Source: Geomicrobium halophilum (GTDB taxonomy: Bacteria; Bacillota; Bacilli; Bacillales; Marinococcaceae). From it: 64,000 nt of DNA. The position numbers were made by a program, and so were the translations under genes. Shown one piece after another: positions 28,533-37,761 of this stretch. Location of the stretch: the NCBI RefSeq assembly GCF_014207655.1, contig NZ_JACHHJ010000001.1:620001-684000 (forward strand), read 5' to 3'. Numbering within the stretch: the stretch's first letter is position 1; each line of letters begins with the position of its first letter. The notes beneath the pieces were generated by a model, which did not search any database, was not told the DNA's origin, and worked only from the letters and a program-made list of their open reading frames with translations.

Positions 28533-30107
28533 ATGAAAAACTTAGTATCATTTATTTTTGTAATTACTGCACTTATGATTCTCACAGGCTGCCAGCAACA
28601 GCTATCTGAAGCAGGCAGCAATAATAAGGATAGACTTGTGATCTCCTGGCCCCAAGATGTAGGTCCTCTCGACCCGCATAGTTATGGTGAAAACCAGATG
28701 TTTGCTCAAAACCTTGTTTATGAATCACTTGTGAAACACGATGAAAAGGGAGAAATACAACCCCATTTAGCCGAGTCATGGGAGATATCAGAAGACGAAA
28801 GAACTTATACCTTCTTTTTACGAGAAGGTGTGAAGTTCTCGGATGGCTCCAAATTTAACGCGAAGAATGCTAAAAAGAATTTCGATGCAGTATTAGCGGC
28901 GCCTGATGACCATGCCTGGTTGGAATTGACCAATCAAATCACCCAAACGGAAGTGATTGATCCCTATACATTTGAAATCACACTGGAAGATACATATTAT
29001 CCGCTGCTTGAGGAATTGGCACTTGTGCGGCCTTTCCGTTTTCTTGGAGACGCCGAATTTTCTGAAGATCGGCAATTCAAAGATCCGGTCGGTACGGGTC
29101 CATGGGTGCTTCAGGAGTACCGTAAGGATGAAGAAGCCGTATTTCATCGCAATGAAAACTATTGGGGCGAAAAACCAGAGATGGAAGAGCTGGTTGTGCG
29201 CGTGATTCCTGATGGTGATGCTCGTGTAATGGCTTTTGAAAACGAAGAAATTGATATGATTTATGGGGATGGTTTAATCAGTTTAGATGCATTTGATCAT
29301 TTACAAAGCAACGAGAATTATGAAGTAGGTACCTCCCCGCCGCAAGCGACACGTGCATTGGCTTTAAATTCTAATCGAGGAGCCACTGAAGACCACCATT
29401 TCCGGCAAGCGCTTAATCATGCATTCGATGCACATAGTTTTATCGAAGATATGCTCCACCAGACAGAAGAGCATGCTTTGAGTCTCTTTCCTGATGACAC
29501 GCCATACCAGCCGGATGATTTAGACCCCTATGAGTATGATCCTTCGAAAGCTGAATCACTGCTGGAGGAATCTGGTTGGGAACAGGTAGATAATAATGAT
29601 ATTCGAGAGAAAAATGGCGAACCGCTGCAGCTCACCTTTGTATTTGATGCAAATGATAAAGTTCAAACCATTTTGGCAGAGTATATGCAAAGTGAACTTC
29701 GTGCCTTAGGGATCGATATTGTTCTTTCCGGCGTGGACAACCAATCTTTTCTTGAAGCACAAAAAAGCGGGGATTTTGATATCATCTACAATGAGACATG
29801 GGGAGCTCAGTATGATCCACATGCAATGTTTTCTTCCATGAGGGTTCCTTCCCATGCAGATTATCAGGCGCAGCTGGGGCTAGCTGATAAGGATGAGCTT
29901 GATGAAAAGATTAGTCAGGTGTTAGTTGAAACAGATGAGCAGCAAAGGGAAAAACAATATGAAGATATAATAAGTACACTGCATGACGAAGCGATTTATT
30001 TGCCGGTTTCCAGTCCATCCACAATCGCCGTGTACCATGATGACATTGAAGGTGTACAATATTCTCCCATACCCTATGAATTTTCTCTGGAGCAAGTAAG
30101 GAGATAG
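28533..30107 (+). CDS. nikA: Nickel ABC transporter binding lipoprotein NikA
   Basis: This 524-residue family 5 binding protein has a lipobox at Cys20 (LTGC). It resembles E. coli NikA along its whole length rather than peptide-binding OppA: GPLDPHSYGENQMFAQNLVYE, HAWLELTNQI, LVRPFRFLG, VGTGPWVLQE, RNENYWGEKP, DIREKNGEPL, and especially WGAQYDPHAMFSSMRVPSHADYQAQ. It captures nickel, probably chelated by a small acid, and passes it to NikBC. It is the first gene of a tight five-gene operon. The location a few kilobases before larAEBC, which needs nickel, strongly supports the nickel assignment over peptides. Confidence 0.9.
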   Translation: MKNLVSFIFVITALMILTGCQQQLSEAGSNNKDRLVISWPQDVGPLDPHSYGENQMFAQNLVYESLVKHDEKGEIQPHLAESWEISEDERTYTFFLREGVKFSDGSKFNAKNAKKNFDAVLAAPDDHAWLELTNQITQTEVIDPYTFEITLEDTYYPLLEELALVRPFRFLGDAEFSEDRQFKDPVGTGPWVLQEYRKDEEAVFHRNENYWGEKPEMEELVVRVIPDGDARVMAFENEEIDMIYGDGLISLDAFDHLQSNENYEVGTSPPQATRALALNSNRGATEDHHFRQALNHAFDAHSFIEDMLHQTEEHALSLFPDDTPYQPDDLDPYEYDPSKAESLLEESGWEQVDNNDIREKNGEPLQLTFVFDANDKVQTILAEYMQSELRALGIDIVLSGVDNQSFLEAQKSGDFDIIYNETWGAQYDPHAMFSSMRVPSHADYQAQLGLADKDELDEKISQVLVETDEQQREKQYEDIISTLHDEAIYLPVSSPSTIAVYHDDIEGVQYSPIPYEFSLEQVRR

Positions 30108-30111
30108 GGAC

Positions 30112-31059
30112 ATGGCCGCTTTAATCGCTCGAAGAATACTCATGCTTTTTCCATCTTTGCTGTTTCTCTCGATGTTTATATTTTTACTTATGCAATTGAT
30201 CCCGGGGGATCCGGCTCAAGCCTATCTGAGATTATCTCAAATTCCGCCTACGGATGAGGCGATCACAGCTGTAAGAGAGGAATTAGGATTGGATCTTCCC
30301 CTTTATGAACAGTATTGGAATTGGCTCATTTCTGCACTGCAGCTTGATTTCGGGAGATCCTTTTTAACGGGCGAACGTGTTCTTGAGGAAGTTTTGTATT
30401 ATTTTCTCGCAACTTTACAATTGAGTCTCACTGCTTTTTTATTGACGATCGTCATAAGTGTAGTGATCGGCATTTTTGCCGCTCGTTACCAAAAGCGTTC
30501 GTTTGACACATTCAGTCGGCTATTCTCGGTGGGGGGGTCAGCCATACCCACTTTCTGGCTTGGCTTTCTTCTTGTATATTTTTTCTCTTATCAATTGGGT
30601 TGGTTACCGTCAGGGGGGAGAGGGGATTGGAGCAGTTTAGTGTTACCGGTGCTCACCCTTTCCATCCCCTACATTGCATTATTCAGCCGTTTATTAAGAA
30701 CTAGCTTGCTGGAAGTGAGTAAGGCTTACTATGTCACGTATAGTCGTGCCCGCGGTCTTCGGGAACCATCCATTTTTAGAAAGCATATTCTCCGCCACGC
30801 GCTTTTGCCTCTTCTTACAGTATCGGGTGTAGCACTAGGCTACCTATTGGCAGGTACTGTCATCGTTGAGAGTGTGTTTTCCTGGCCAGGTATGGGGAGA
30901 TACATGGTGACGGCAATTACGAACCGTGATTACCCTGTGATCCAATTTTACATCGTTTTCATGGCTTTTATTTTCTTAGTCGTTAACATGATGGTCGATT
31001 GGTTGCAAGCGTGGGTAGATCCGAGGTTACGCAGGCGGGAAGGGTCGCGCCATGTTTAG
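30112..31059 (+). CDS. nikB: Nickel ABC transporter permease NikB
   Basis: This 315-residue permease has six membrane segments and the DppB/NikB-type N-terminus (ARRILMLFPSLLFLSMFIFLLMQ, then PGDPA). The ATPase-contact EAA loop is seen as YVTYSRARGLREPSIFRKHILRHALLP, and VESVFSWPGMGRYMV is a standard family stretch. It starts four bases after the nikA stop and overlaps nikC by eight bases. It forms the membrane channel with NikC. Confidence 0.9.
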   Translation: MAALIARRILMLFPSLLFLSMFIFLLMQLIPGDPAQAYLRLSQIPPTDEAITAVREELGLDLPLYEQYWNWLISALQLDFGRSFLTGERVLEEVLYYFLATLQLSLTAFLLTIVISVVIGIFAARYQKRSFDTFSRLFSVGGSAIPTFWLGFLLVYFFSYQLGWLPSGGRGDWSSLVLPVLTLSIPYIALFSRLLRTSLLEVSKAYYVTYSRARGLREPSIFRKHILRHALLPLLTVSGVALGYLLAGTVIVESVFSWPGMGRYMVTAITNRDYPVIQFYIVFMAFIFLVVNMMVDWLQAWVDPRLRRREGSRHV

Positions 31060-31867
31060 TGTGTTATGGAAGAAAAAAGCGCTTATCTTTAGTAGCTCTA
31101 TACTTTTGTTGGCGTTCCTATTTGCTTTGTTTGCGCCGTTCGTTGTGCCTGTTGATCCGTTTGCTGGTGACACTTCACGTCGTTTACTGCCACCTTCTGC
31201 TGAATACTGGTTTGGTACAGATCATCTAGGTCGTGATGTGTTTTCGCGATTATTGTATGGGGCGCGCTATAGTTTTCTCGGAGCGCTCGTTGTGGCCATT
31301 ATAGCCGCCATACTTTCTATTGTAATTGGTACAATAGCTGGGTATAGGGGTGGGTGTTTGGATCAAATATTCATGCGTATCAGTGAATGGATGCTTGCAT
31401 TTCCGAGCCTGATGATAGCCCTCGTCCTTGTCGGTATATTTGGCCCCGGGATGCTTAACTTAATGTTTGCGCTCATTCTTGTCTTTTGGATGCCGGGTGC
31501 TCGACTTGTTCGGAATATGATTGTGCGCTTAAAAGAGGAACGATATGTGCACGTAGCCAGGCTTCATGGGGGTTCTTCGTTTCGAATCATTACGCGCCAC
31601 CTACTGCCTTTCGTGTTACCGCATGTCCTCGTACTGGCGACGCTGGATGTAGGAAGTGTGCTGTTACATATCGCTGGATTTTCATTTCTAGGCCTCGGCA
31701 TACAACCTCCTCTCCCGGAATGGGGCGCGATGTTGAATACAAGCAGTGATTATTTTTATAGCTCTCCCTGGCTAATGATTTTTCCCGGGTTAATTATTTT
31801 TGTCATTGTTCTCTCATTTAATATCCTATCCGATCATTGGAGAGAAATTTTTCATATAAAAAAGTAG
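31052..31867 (+). CDS. nikC: Nickel ABC transporter permease NikC
   Basis: This 271-residue permease is the NikC/DppC partner: GTDHLGRDVFSRLLYGARYS near residue 55 is the diagnostic N-terminal motif, and the EAA loop reads YVHVARLHGGSSFRIITRHLLP. Five to six membrane segments are present, ending in LSFNILSDHWREI. It overlaps the end of nikB, which indicates translational coupling. It builds the transport channel with NikB. Confidence 0.9.
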   Translation: MFSVLWKKKALIFSSSILLLAFLFALFAPFVVPVDPFAGDTSRRLLPPSAEYWFGTDHLGRDVFSRLLYGARYSFLGALVVAIIAAILSIVIGTIAGYRGGCLDQIFMRISEWMLAFPSLMIALVLVGIFGPGMLNLMFALILVFWMPGARLVRNMIVRLKEERYVHVARLHGGSSFRIITRHLLPFVLPHVLVLATLDVGSVLLHIAGFSFLGLGIQPPLPEWGAMLNTSSDYFYSSPWLMIFPGLIIFVIVLSFNILSDHWREIFHIKK

Positions 31868-31879
31868 AGGTGATGGGAC

Positions 31880-32659
31880 ATGCTGAACGTTGACCGATTA
31901 AGCATCTTTACGCCAGAGCAGCAACCACTTCTGCAAAATATATCTTTTACGCTCTCAGCTGGGAAAACATTAGGAGTGATCGGGGAGAGCGGGGCAGGGA
32001 AAACTATGCTCAGCCTTGCCCTTATGCGATTGTTAGATCCAGCATTTCACGTAAGTGGAGGGATTTATTTTCAAGGAAAGTCGCTCATGGCATTAACGCT
32101 GGAAGAAGTATCTCGTGTACGGGGCAAGGAGATCGGTTTTTTAACTCAACATCCCCTTTCTGCCTTTGACCCGATTTTTACAGTGGGAAAGCAGATGCTC
32201 GACACGGTCCGAACGCATTTTACCTGTACGAAAAGAGAAACTCGTAGTGTAGTCATTCGTATGCTGGACAAGATGGCTTTTGAAGACCCTGAGTGGTTGT
32301 TGCGACGCTATCCGTTTGAGTTGAGTGGGGGAATGTTGCAAAGAGTAATGATTGCTTTAATGATGGCATTAAAGCCTAAGCTGATGATTGCAGATGAGCC
32401 TACGACGGCGTTAGATACCGTAACCCAGCAGCAAGTACTTCATCAATTGGGTTCATTGAGAAACGAGGGGACCGAGGCGATGTTACTTATCACACATGAT
32501 TTAGGCGTATTGGCTAAACTTGCTGAGGAAGTACTTGTAATAAAATCAGGTTTAGTTGTCGAACGGTTGTCTGTCAAGAAACTTTTTGCAGGACCTGAAC
32601 ATACTTATACGAGAACTCTACTCAGATCTCACTTGAAGTTTCATGGAGTGAATGCATAA
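31880..32659 (+). CDS. nikD: Nickel ABC transporter ATPase NikD
   Basis: This 259-residue ATPase has Walker A GESGAGKTM at about 37-45, Q-loop QHPLSAFDP, signature LSGGMLQR, Walker B LMIADEPTTALD and the switch His in LLITHDLG. It is of the OppD/NikD type. A GAGGTGATGG site precedes the ATG, and its stop overlaps the start of nikE by one base. It pairs with NikE to drive import with ATP. Confidence 0.9.
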   Translation: MLNVDRLSIFTPEQQPLLQNISFTLSAGKTLGVIGESGAGKTMLSLALMRLLDPAFHVSGGIYFQGKSLMALTLEEVSRVRGKEIGFLTQHPLSAFDPIFTVGKQMLDTVRTHFTCTKRETRSVVIRMLDKMAFEDPEWLLRRYPFELSGGMLQRVMIALMMALKPKLMIADEPTTALDTVTQQQVLHQLGSLRNEGTEAMLLITHDLGVLAKLAEEVLVIKSGLVVERLSVKKLFAGPEHTYTRTLLRSHLKFHGVNA

Positions 32660-33405
32660 TGGTTGTGGAAGTGAAAAAAGTGGCGAAAAGTTATGGGAAA
32701 AAGAACGGGAGCCGGGTATTGCGAGACGTTTCTTTACATATTGAACGAGAGGCATGTGTAGCGCTGTTGGGTGTGAGCGGTGTTGGTAAAAGTACGTTAG
32801 GGCGTATTGTGGTCGGCCTGGAACGTGCAGATCAGGGCAGGATATTCATCCAGGGCGAACGAATTCTGGTTGGTAAGAACAAACGTTTCAGAAATAAGGT
32901 TCAGATTGTCTTCCAAGACCCGTATTCCGCTTTTAACCCCCGATTAACGATGGCACAGAGTCTGGCTGAGCCTTTATTAATCGAGCGGGTCAAAAAGCGG
33001 GAGCGCTATGAACGAATCAACGCAATATTAGAAGATGTTCAACTCGATCAGGAATTGTTGGATCGTTATCCTAAACAGTTAAGCGGGGGACAATTACAGC
33101 GAGCAGCCATTGCACGTGCCCTCATTTGTCGTCCATTATTTATTGTGTTTGATGAAGTTGTCAGTAGTTTAGATGTAGTCCAGCAGCATCATATTCTTAC
33201 ATTACTTCATAGATTGAAAGAAACTTATGATCTCTCTTATTTATTTATTACGCACGATTTTCAGGCAGCTAAGTATATCGCTGATCGTATTCTTGTCCTC
33301 CATGCCGGTGAAGTGGTTGATCAGGTTGAAAAAAATGGCAATGGAAGTTGGCAGCATTTTAAGCATCCGCAAGCGATACGACTACAAGAAGCGGTGTGGT
33401 CGTAA
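32659..33405 (+). CDS. nikE: Nickel ABC transporter ATPase NikE
   Basis: This 248-residue ATPase has Walker A GVSGVGKST, Q-loop FQDPYSAFNPRLT, signature LSGGQLQRAAIARAL, Walker B FIVFDEVVSSLD and switch His LFITHDF. It lacks the long C-terminal oligopeptide-binding tail of OppF, as expected for NikE. It is translationally coupled to nikD and closes the operon. No nikR gene adjoins it. Confidence 0.9.
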   Translation: MVVEVKKVAKSYGKKNGSRVLRDVSLHIEREACVALLGVSGVGKSTLGRIVVGLERADQGRIFIQGERILVGKNKRFRNKVQIVFQDPYSAFNPRLTMAQSLAEPLLIERVKKRERYERINAILEDVQLDQELLDRYPKQLSGGQLQRAAIARALICRPLFIVFDEVVSSLDVVQQHHILTLLHRLKETYDLSYLFITHDFQAAKYIADRILVLHAGEVVDQVEKNGNGSWQHFKHPQAIRLQEAVWS

Positions 33406-33540
33406 GAGTACAAAGAGGGCCGAGATACTCTAGATGTGGGGCCTGGATGTCTAATGTAGGTTATAGAAACGCGGGCGCTTTTCTCAAGCTTTTTATAGCC
33501 TCTTATCATAGTTTTTGTTTATTACTACTGTATTTTTCTG

Positions 33541-33546
33541 TATAAT
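33541..33546 (+). promoter_or_regulatory. Probable -10 box of the kdgT-lar promoter
   Basis: TATAAT is a consensus -10 box directly preceded by TG. The -35 region is poor (TTTATT at 17 bases), which suggests that the promoter needs an activator. Confidence 0.5.
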
Positions 33547-33563
33547 TAAGATTAGAAAATGGG

Positions 33564-33577
33564 TGTAAACGCTTGCT
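33564..33577. promoter_or_regulatory. CcpA operator (cre), perfect consensus, before kdgT-lar
   Basis: TGTAAACGCTTGCT fits the fourteen-base cre consensus fully. It starts about 18 bases after the -10 box, near the expected transcript start, a position where CcpA represses by blocking transcription. Confidence 0.75.
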
Positions 33578-33859
33578 GATATTATTATTATATTCCTAAT
33601 GATTACTTGTTGACAAAAAGAGTCGATGTCGGAAAAGTTAGCGACGTCCTTTTGCAAACCCGACACGAGGACGTGCGTCCGTCTAGAATAGGAATTTTAA
33701 TAATATATCCTAAATTCTGTGTTCGACACAGGACCTTGCAGATCTTAACAGTAGTTCCTTTTTCGCCGAAGCTCCTATTGAACAAGCTTTCCCGGACTTT
33801 TGGACAATCCCAATCAAAGACAGCGTTGTGAAGTTTCCATCAAGAGGAGGTCACAAGAA

Positions 33860-34951
33860 ATGCGGATTAAAGATAATATTGAAAAAGTACCGGGAGGTCT
33901 AATGGTTGTACCGCTCATGTTAGGTGCAACGTTAAATACGATAGACCAACTTCAACTCCCTTTTATTGTGGAATTTTTAAGAATATTAGGCGCGCCTGAG
34001 CTGGAAAATGGAAATTATGAGTTTTTGAGAATTGGGGGATTTACCCAGGATTTATTTAAGGATGGGGCTATGGTGCTGATTGCTTTGTTCCTCTTTTGCG
34101 CGGGTAGCCAAATGAATTTGAAAATCGGTCGAAAAGCACTCAAAATTGGATCTATTTTATTAGTATCGAAATATTTCTCAGGTCTGGCAGTAGGTCTTCT
34201 CTTTGGTTATTTCTTTGATCCGATGGATGGTTTGCTTGGACTATCGATGGTTGCCATTATTGCGGGGATGACAAACGGAAATGGTGGCATGTATGCGGCG
34301 TTGACAAGTCAATATGGACGTCGCTCTGATGTCGGCGGTGTGGCCGTGCTATCATTAAATGATGGCCCGTTCCTTACCATGATTTCACTCGGTATTATTG
34401 GTCAAAGTTTTCCTTTTATCTCTTTTATAGCAGTGTTGCTTCCAATTGCAATTGGAATGATTCTTGGGAATCTAGATGAGAAGATGCGTGCTTTTCTAAA
34501 ACCGGGAGAAATTCTCCCTGTACCGTTCTTTGCATTTGCACTTGGTGCAGGGATGGATTTAACGTTATTTTTCAACCCTGAAGTCGTAGGAGCGGGTGTT
34601 GCACTTGGTTTAATGACAACGATTGTAACTGGTTTTGCAGGGATGTTTGCATTTTGGATTTTTCGCGAACGTAGTTATATCGCACCTTGGGCAGAAGCTT
34701 CTGCCGCAGGGAATGCAACAGCAACGCCTGCCGCTATCGCATCCGCCGCCGCTGTATCAGGGGGAGCAGGTGCTATGCTACAAGCAGATGTAGAAATGTA
34801 TGAAGCGCTTGCTCCGATGGCTACTGCTCAAATCTCACTTGCGGTCATCGTAACTGCGATTCTCTGTCCAGTTGCTGTCATTCTAATGGATCGTTATCAA
34901 CGTAAGCGAGGCATTGATGGGCGTTTAGAAGATGATGAAGTAGAAAAATAG
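33860..34951 (+). CDS. kdgT: 2-keto-3-deoxygluconate permease family transporter (KdgT), copy 1
   Basis: This 363-residue membrane protein belongs to the KdgT family of proton-coupled sugar-acid permeases, with about ten membrane segments. Marks are KVPGGLMVVPLMLGATLNTI at the start, ALFLFCAGSQMNLKIG, NGNGGMYAALTSQYG and LNDGPFLTMISLG, and a small-residue-rich segment ASAAGNATATPAAIASA. Compared with the second copy at 41237 it has an extra 25-35 residues after LNTI. The ATG at 33860 follows GAGGAGG; an earlier in-frame start lacks a site. It lies 19 bases before larA, so its cargo is probably the LarA substrate, which need not be ketodeoxygluconate. Confidence 0.88.
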   Translation: MRIKDNIEKVPGGLMVVPLMLGATLNTIDQLQLPFIVEFLRILGAPELENGNYEFLRIGGFTQDLFKDGAMVLIALFLFCAGSQMNLKIGRKALKIGSILLVSKYFSGLAVGLLFGYFFDPMDGLLGLSMVAIIAGMTNGNGGMYAALTSQYGRRSDVGGVAVLSLNDGPFLTMISLGIIGQSFPFISFIAVLLPIAIGMILGNLDEKMRAFLKPGEILPVPFFAFALGAGMDLTLFFNPEVVGAGVALGLMTTIVTGFAGMFAFWIFRERSYIAPWAEASAAGNATATPAAIASAAAVSGGAGAMLQADVEMYEALAPMATAQISLAVIVTAILCPVAVILMDRYQRKRGIDGRLEDDEVEK

Positions 34952-34970
34952 AGAAAGGTTTGATTCCCTA

Positions 34971-36236
34971 ATGAAACAAACATTATTATATGGTCGAGAT
35001 GGTTTAGACATTCAGGTTCCGGAGGACACAGTCGTAATTGAGCCAACGAATATTCCAGCACTGGAAAATCAGGAAGAAGCGGTTCTGGAAGCCATGAAAG
35101 CACCTATCGGGACACCATCGCTTAGAGAGATGGTGACAGATACGGATACCGTGGCAATAGTGATTAGTGACATAACACGACCAACGCCGAACGATATCCT
35201 CGTACCCGCCATCATTAAAACACTTGGCAATATACCATTAGAAAATTTTGTTATTATTAATGGCACCGGTACACACCGCGATCAAACAGAGGAAGAGTTT
35301 GTGGAAATGCTCGGGCAATGGATTGTAGACAACATCCGTATCGTTAACAACCATTGTCATGAAAAAGATGAACTCGTCAAAGTGGGGCACAGTTCATACG
35401 GTTGTGACGTCTACTTAAATAAAGAATATGTAGAAGCCGACTTTCGCATTAGCACAGGCTTTATTGAACCACATTTCTTCGCTGGTTTTTCCGGTGGACC
35501 GAAAGGGATTATGCCGGGAATTGCAGGTATTGAAACGATCATGACATTCCACAACGCCCGCATGATTGGGGACCCCCGCTCTACCTGGGGGAATATGGAA
35601 GATAATCCATTGCAAAATATGACGCGTGAGATTAATCGCATGTGCAAGCCTGAATTTATGTTGAATGTGACCCTCAATAGAGAGAAGCACATTACGGAGG
35701 TTTTTGCCGGTGAGTTGCATGAGGCCCATGATAAAGGCTGTGAATACGCAAAAGAGCACGCTATGGTGCGTTGTGAGGAACGTTTTGATGTCGTGATTAC
35801 CTCGAACTCCGGCTATCCACTTGACCAAAATCTCTACCAAGCAGTCAAGGGGATGAGCGCCGCCCAGAAGATCGTGAAAGAAGACGGGAGCATCATTGTG
35901 GCGTCCGAATGTTCCGATGGATTACCAGGCCATGGAAATTACGCCGACATCCTTAAAATGAAAGATACACCCCAACAATTGTTGGGCATGATCGAGGATC
36001 CGGAGTTCAAGATGTTTGATCAGTGGCAAGTACAGAAACAAGCGGTGATCCAAGTCTGGTCAGATGTATATGTATATTCTAAGTTAAGTGATGAGCAAGT
36101 AAAAACAGCGATGCTCAAGTCAAGCAAATCGATTGAAGAGACGTTAACTGACCTTCGTGGAAAATATGGTGAAGACATGTCGGTAGCCATTTTACCTCTC
36201 GGACCCTTAACAATTCCTTATGTAGAAGTGAAATAA
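34971..36236 (+). CDS. larA: Nickel-dependent 2-hydroxyacid racemase LarA
   Basis: This 421-residue protein is a full-length LarA. The residues that hold or use the nickel-pincer nucleotide are all present: H102 (GTGTHR), H168 (IEPHFFAG), K178 (GGPKG) and H194 (TFHNAR). Each lies six positions before its counterpart in the Lactiplantibacillus enzyme (108, 174, 184, 200). VISDITRPTPN is the usual phosphate-binding segment. Lys178 should carry the covalent cofactor made by LarB, LarC and LarE from the next genes. The family interconverts D- and L-lactate, but relatives act on malate, other hydroxyacids or gluconate; the sugar-acid context here leaves the substrate open. Confidence 0.92.
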   Translation: MKQTLLYGRDGLDIQVPEDTVVIEPTNIPALENQEEAVLEAMKAPIGTPSLREMVTDTDTVAIVISDITRPTPNDILVPAIIKTLGNIPLENFVIINGTGTHRDQTEEEFVEMLGQWIVDNIRIVNNHCHEKDELVKVGHSSYGCDVYLNKEYVEADFRISTGFIEPHFFAGFSGGPKGIMPGIAGIETIMTFHNARMIGDPRSTWGNMEDNPLQNMTREINRMCKPEFMLNVTLNREKHITEVFAGELHEAHDKGCEYAKEHAMVRCEERFDVVITSNSGYPLDQNLYQAVKGMSAAQKIVKEDGSIIVASECSDGLPGHGNYADILKMKDTPQQLLGMIEDPEFKMFDQWQVQKQAVIQVWSDVYVYSKLSDEQVKTAMLKSSKSIEETLTDLRGKYGEDMSVAILPLGPLTIPYVEVK

Positions 36237-36248
36237 AGGGGAGATACA

Positions 36249-37067
36249 ATGAAACAAGAAGAAAAGCTACACGAACTCCAAGACTTATTGGTGGAGCTAA
36301 AAACGGTTGTAGTGGCTTATTCTGGTGGTGTAGACAGCACATTCTTGTTGGCGGTCGCTTTGAAGACCCTGGGCCAAGACAACGTGCTGGCGGTAACGGC
36401 AAATTCTGAAACGTTACCTGAACGGGAACTTGAGGAAGCGAAGGAATTCGCAACCAGCCTAGGTGCTCACCATCAAGTCATTGAAACGTCAGAATTAGCC
36501 GTTGAAGGCTTTGATGATAACTTGCAAAACCGTTGCTATTTGTGTCGGGATAATCTGTTTGAGAATTTACGGCCGATTTTAGAAGGAGAAGGCTTTGAAA
36601 ATATTATTTTTGGATTGATTACCGATGATATGGGTGAGCATCGCCCTGGCGTCGTTGCGGCCAGAGAACATGGGGTGCGAGGGCCCCTTCAAGAAGTAAA
36701 ATTATACAAAGACGAGATTCGCGCATTATCGCAAGAGATGGGACTCAGTACATGGAATAAGCCTTCCTATGCCTGTTTGGCATCGCGCATTGCTTATGAA
36801 GAAAAGATTACGATTGAAAAGTTGGAAAAGGTGGATAAAGCAGAACAATGTGTACAATCCTTTGGTGTCCATCAAGTGCGTGTGCGAGCTCATGAGCAGA
36901 TTGCCCGCATTGAAGTGGAGACCGGAGATATGGAGAAGGTGCTCAATCATAATGATGAGATTACTAGGCAGCTACGTGAACTAGGTTTTGTTTACGTAAC
37001 GCTTGATTTAGCAGGCTACAAGAGCGGCAGCATGAACGCTGCCTTAGCAACAGAAAGCGCAAAGTGA
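36249..37067 (+). CDS. larE: Sulfur transferase LarE for nickel-pincer cofactor
   Basis: This 272-residue protein is an ATP-dependent sacrificial sulfur transferase. It has the PP-loop SGGVDS at 25-30 and the sulfur-donor Cys176 (YACLASRI), at the same position as in the characterised L. plantarum enzyme. NRCYLCR at 95-100 adds two further Cys. LarE adenylates the pyridinium dicarboxylate made by LarB and transfers sulfur from its own cysteine to make the dithio form. The gene starts 12 bases after larA. The single-Cys type consumes itself unless repaired, so it may limit cofactor yield. Confidence 0.93.
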   Translation: MKQEEKLHELQDLLVELKTVVVAYSGGVDSTFLLAVALKTLGQDNVLAVTANSETLPERELEEAKEFATSLGAHHQVIETSELAVEGFDDNLQNRCYLCRDNLFENLRPILEGEGFENIIFGLITDDMGEHRPGVVAAREHGVRGPLQEVKLYKDEIRALSQEMGLSTWNKPSYACLASRIAYEEKITIEKLEKVDKAEQCVQSFGVHQVRVRAHEQIARIEVETGDMEKVLNHNDEITRQLRELGFVYVTLDLAGYKSGSMNAALATESAK

Positions 37068-37077
37068 GAGGGACGAT

Positions 37078-37761
37078 ATGACAAATTTTGAAGAACTCGG
37101 ATTTAGTAAAGTGGATTATGATCGGGAAGAACGCACGGGTTTCCCGGAAATCGTGTATGGTATGTCAAAGACAGGCGAACAGGTACAGAAAATCGTGGAA
37201 AAGCTCATTTCGAAGCATAACAAGACATTAGTAACACGTATTAGTGAACAGAAGGCAACGGATGTGCTGGCGTCAGTTCCCGGCGGTGATTACTGTGCAC
37301 ATTCACAAACGCTTGTTTATGGAGGAAACGAACCGATAGCGAGGGGGTATGTATTGATTGCATGCGCGGGTACATCGGATTTGCCTGTCGCTGAAGAGGC
37401 TGCGCGCACGTGTAAATGGATGGGGTGTCGGGTGGAGACATTATACGATGTCGGTGTTGCTGGGATTGATCGTTTACTTGCGCATCGCGCACTCATTCAG
37501 GAGGCAAGCGTGGTTATTGTAATCGCAGGTATGGAGGGTGCGCTCGCAAGCGTGGTCGGAGGTCTAGTAAAGCGCCCGGTTATTGCGGTTCCAACATCCG
37601 TGGGATACGGGACGAATCTTGAAGGGCTCACGCCACTTTTGGCTATGCTAAATTCCTGCTCATCAGGCATGAGTGTCGTTAATATTGACAACGGATTTGG
37701 TGCAGCTTACCAAGCGACACTTATGATGAAACTAGCAGTTGATGGAGGGCATTCGAATTGA
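37078..37761 (+). CDS. larB: Cofactor biosynthesis carboxylase LarB
   Basis: This 227-residue protein has a small N-terminal region and a C-terminal PurE-like domain (about 95-225) with the motifs ACAGTSDLPVAEEAART and VIAGMEGALASVVGGL. LarB carboxylates and hydrolyses nicotinic acid adenine dinucleotide to give pyridinium-3,5-biscarboxylic acid mononucleotide, the first step to the nickel-pincer cofactor. It begins 10 bases after larE and its stop overlaps the TTG start of larC (TTGA). Confidence 0.93.
   Translation: MTNFEELGFSKVDYDREERTGFPEIVYGMSKTGEQVQKIVEKLISKHNKTLVTRISEQKATDVLASVPGGDYCAHSQTLVYGGNEPIARGYVLIACAGTSDLPVAEEAARTCKWMGCRVETLYDVGVAGIDRLLAHRALIQEASVVIVIAGMEGALASVVGGLVKRPVIAVPTSVGYGTNLEGLTPLLAMLNSCSSGMSVVNIDNGFGAAYQATLMMKLAVDGGHSN

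Larger units (their letters stand above)
33406..33859. other. Long leader region of the kdgT-lar operon
   Basis: The region separates nikE from kdgT. A TATAAT box at 33541-33546 and a perfect cre at 33564-33577 mark a likely promoter, leaving about 300 bases of untranslated leader. Within it, ATTCCTA (33592-33598) can pair with TAGGAAT (33689-33695), ACGTCC (33644-33649) with GGACGT (33669-33674), and CTGTGT/ACACAG form a tight hairpin at 33717-33731. No convincing protein is encoded. The leader may be a structured regulatory RNA or a remnant; the gene's ribosome site is GAGGAGG at 33844-33850. Confidence 0.5.

Noticed and set aside
28533-33405. Oligopeptide (Opp/Dpp) transporter for the five-gene ABC operon
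   Set aside because: The binding protein follows NikA along its length, including the PSHADYQAQ region, and nickel genes lie next to it.
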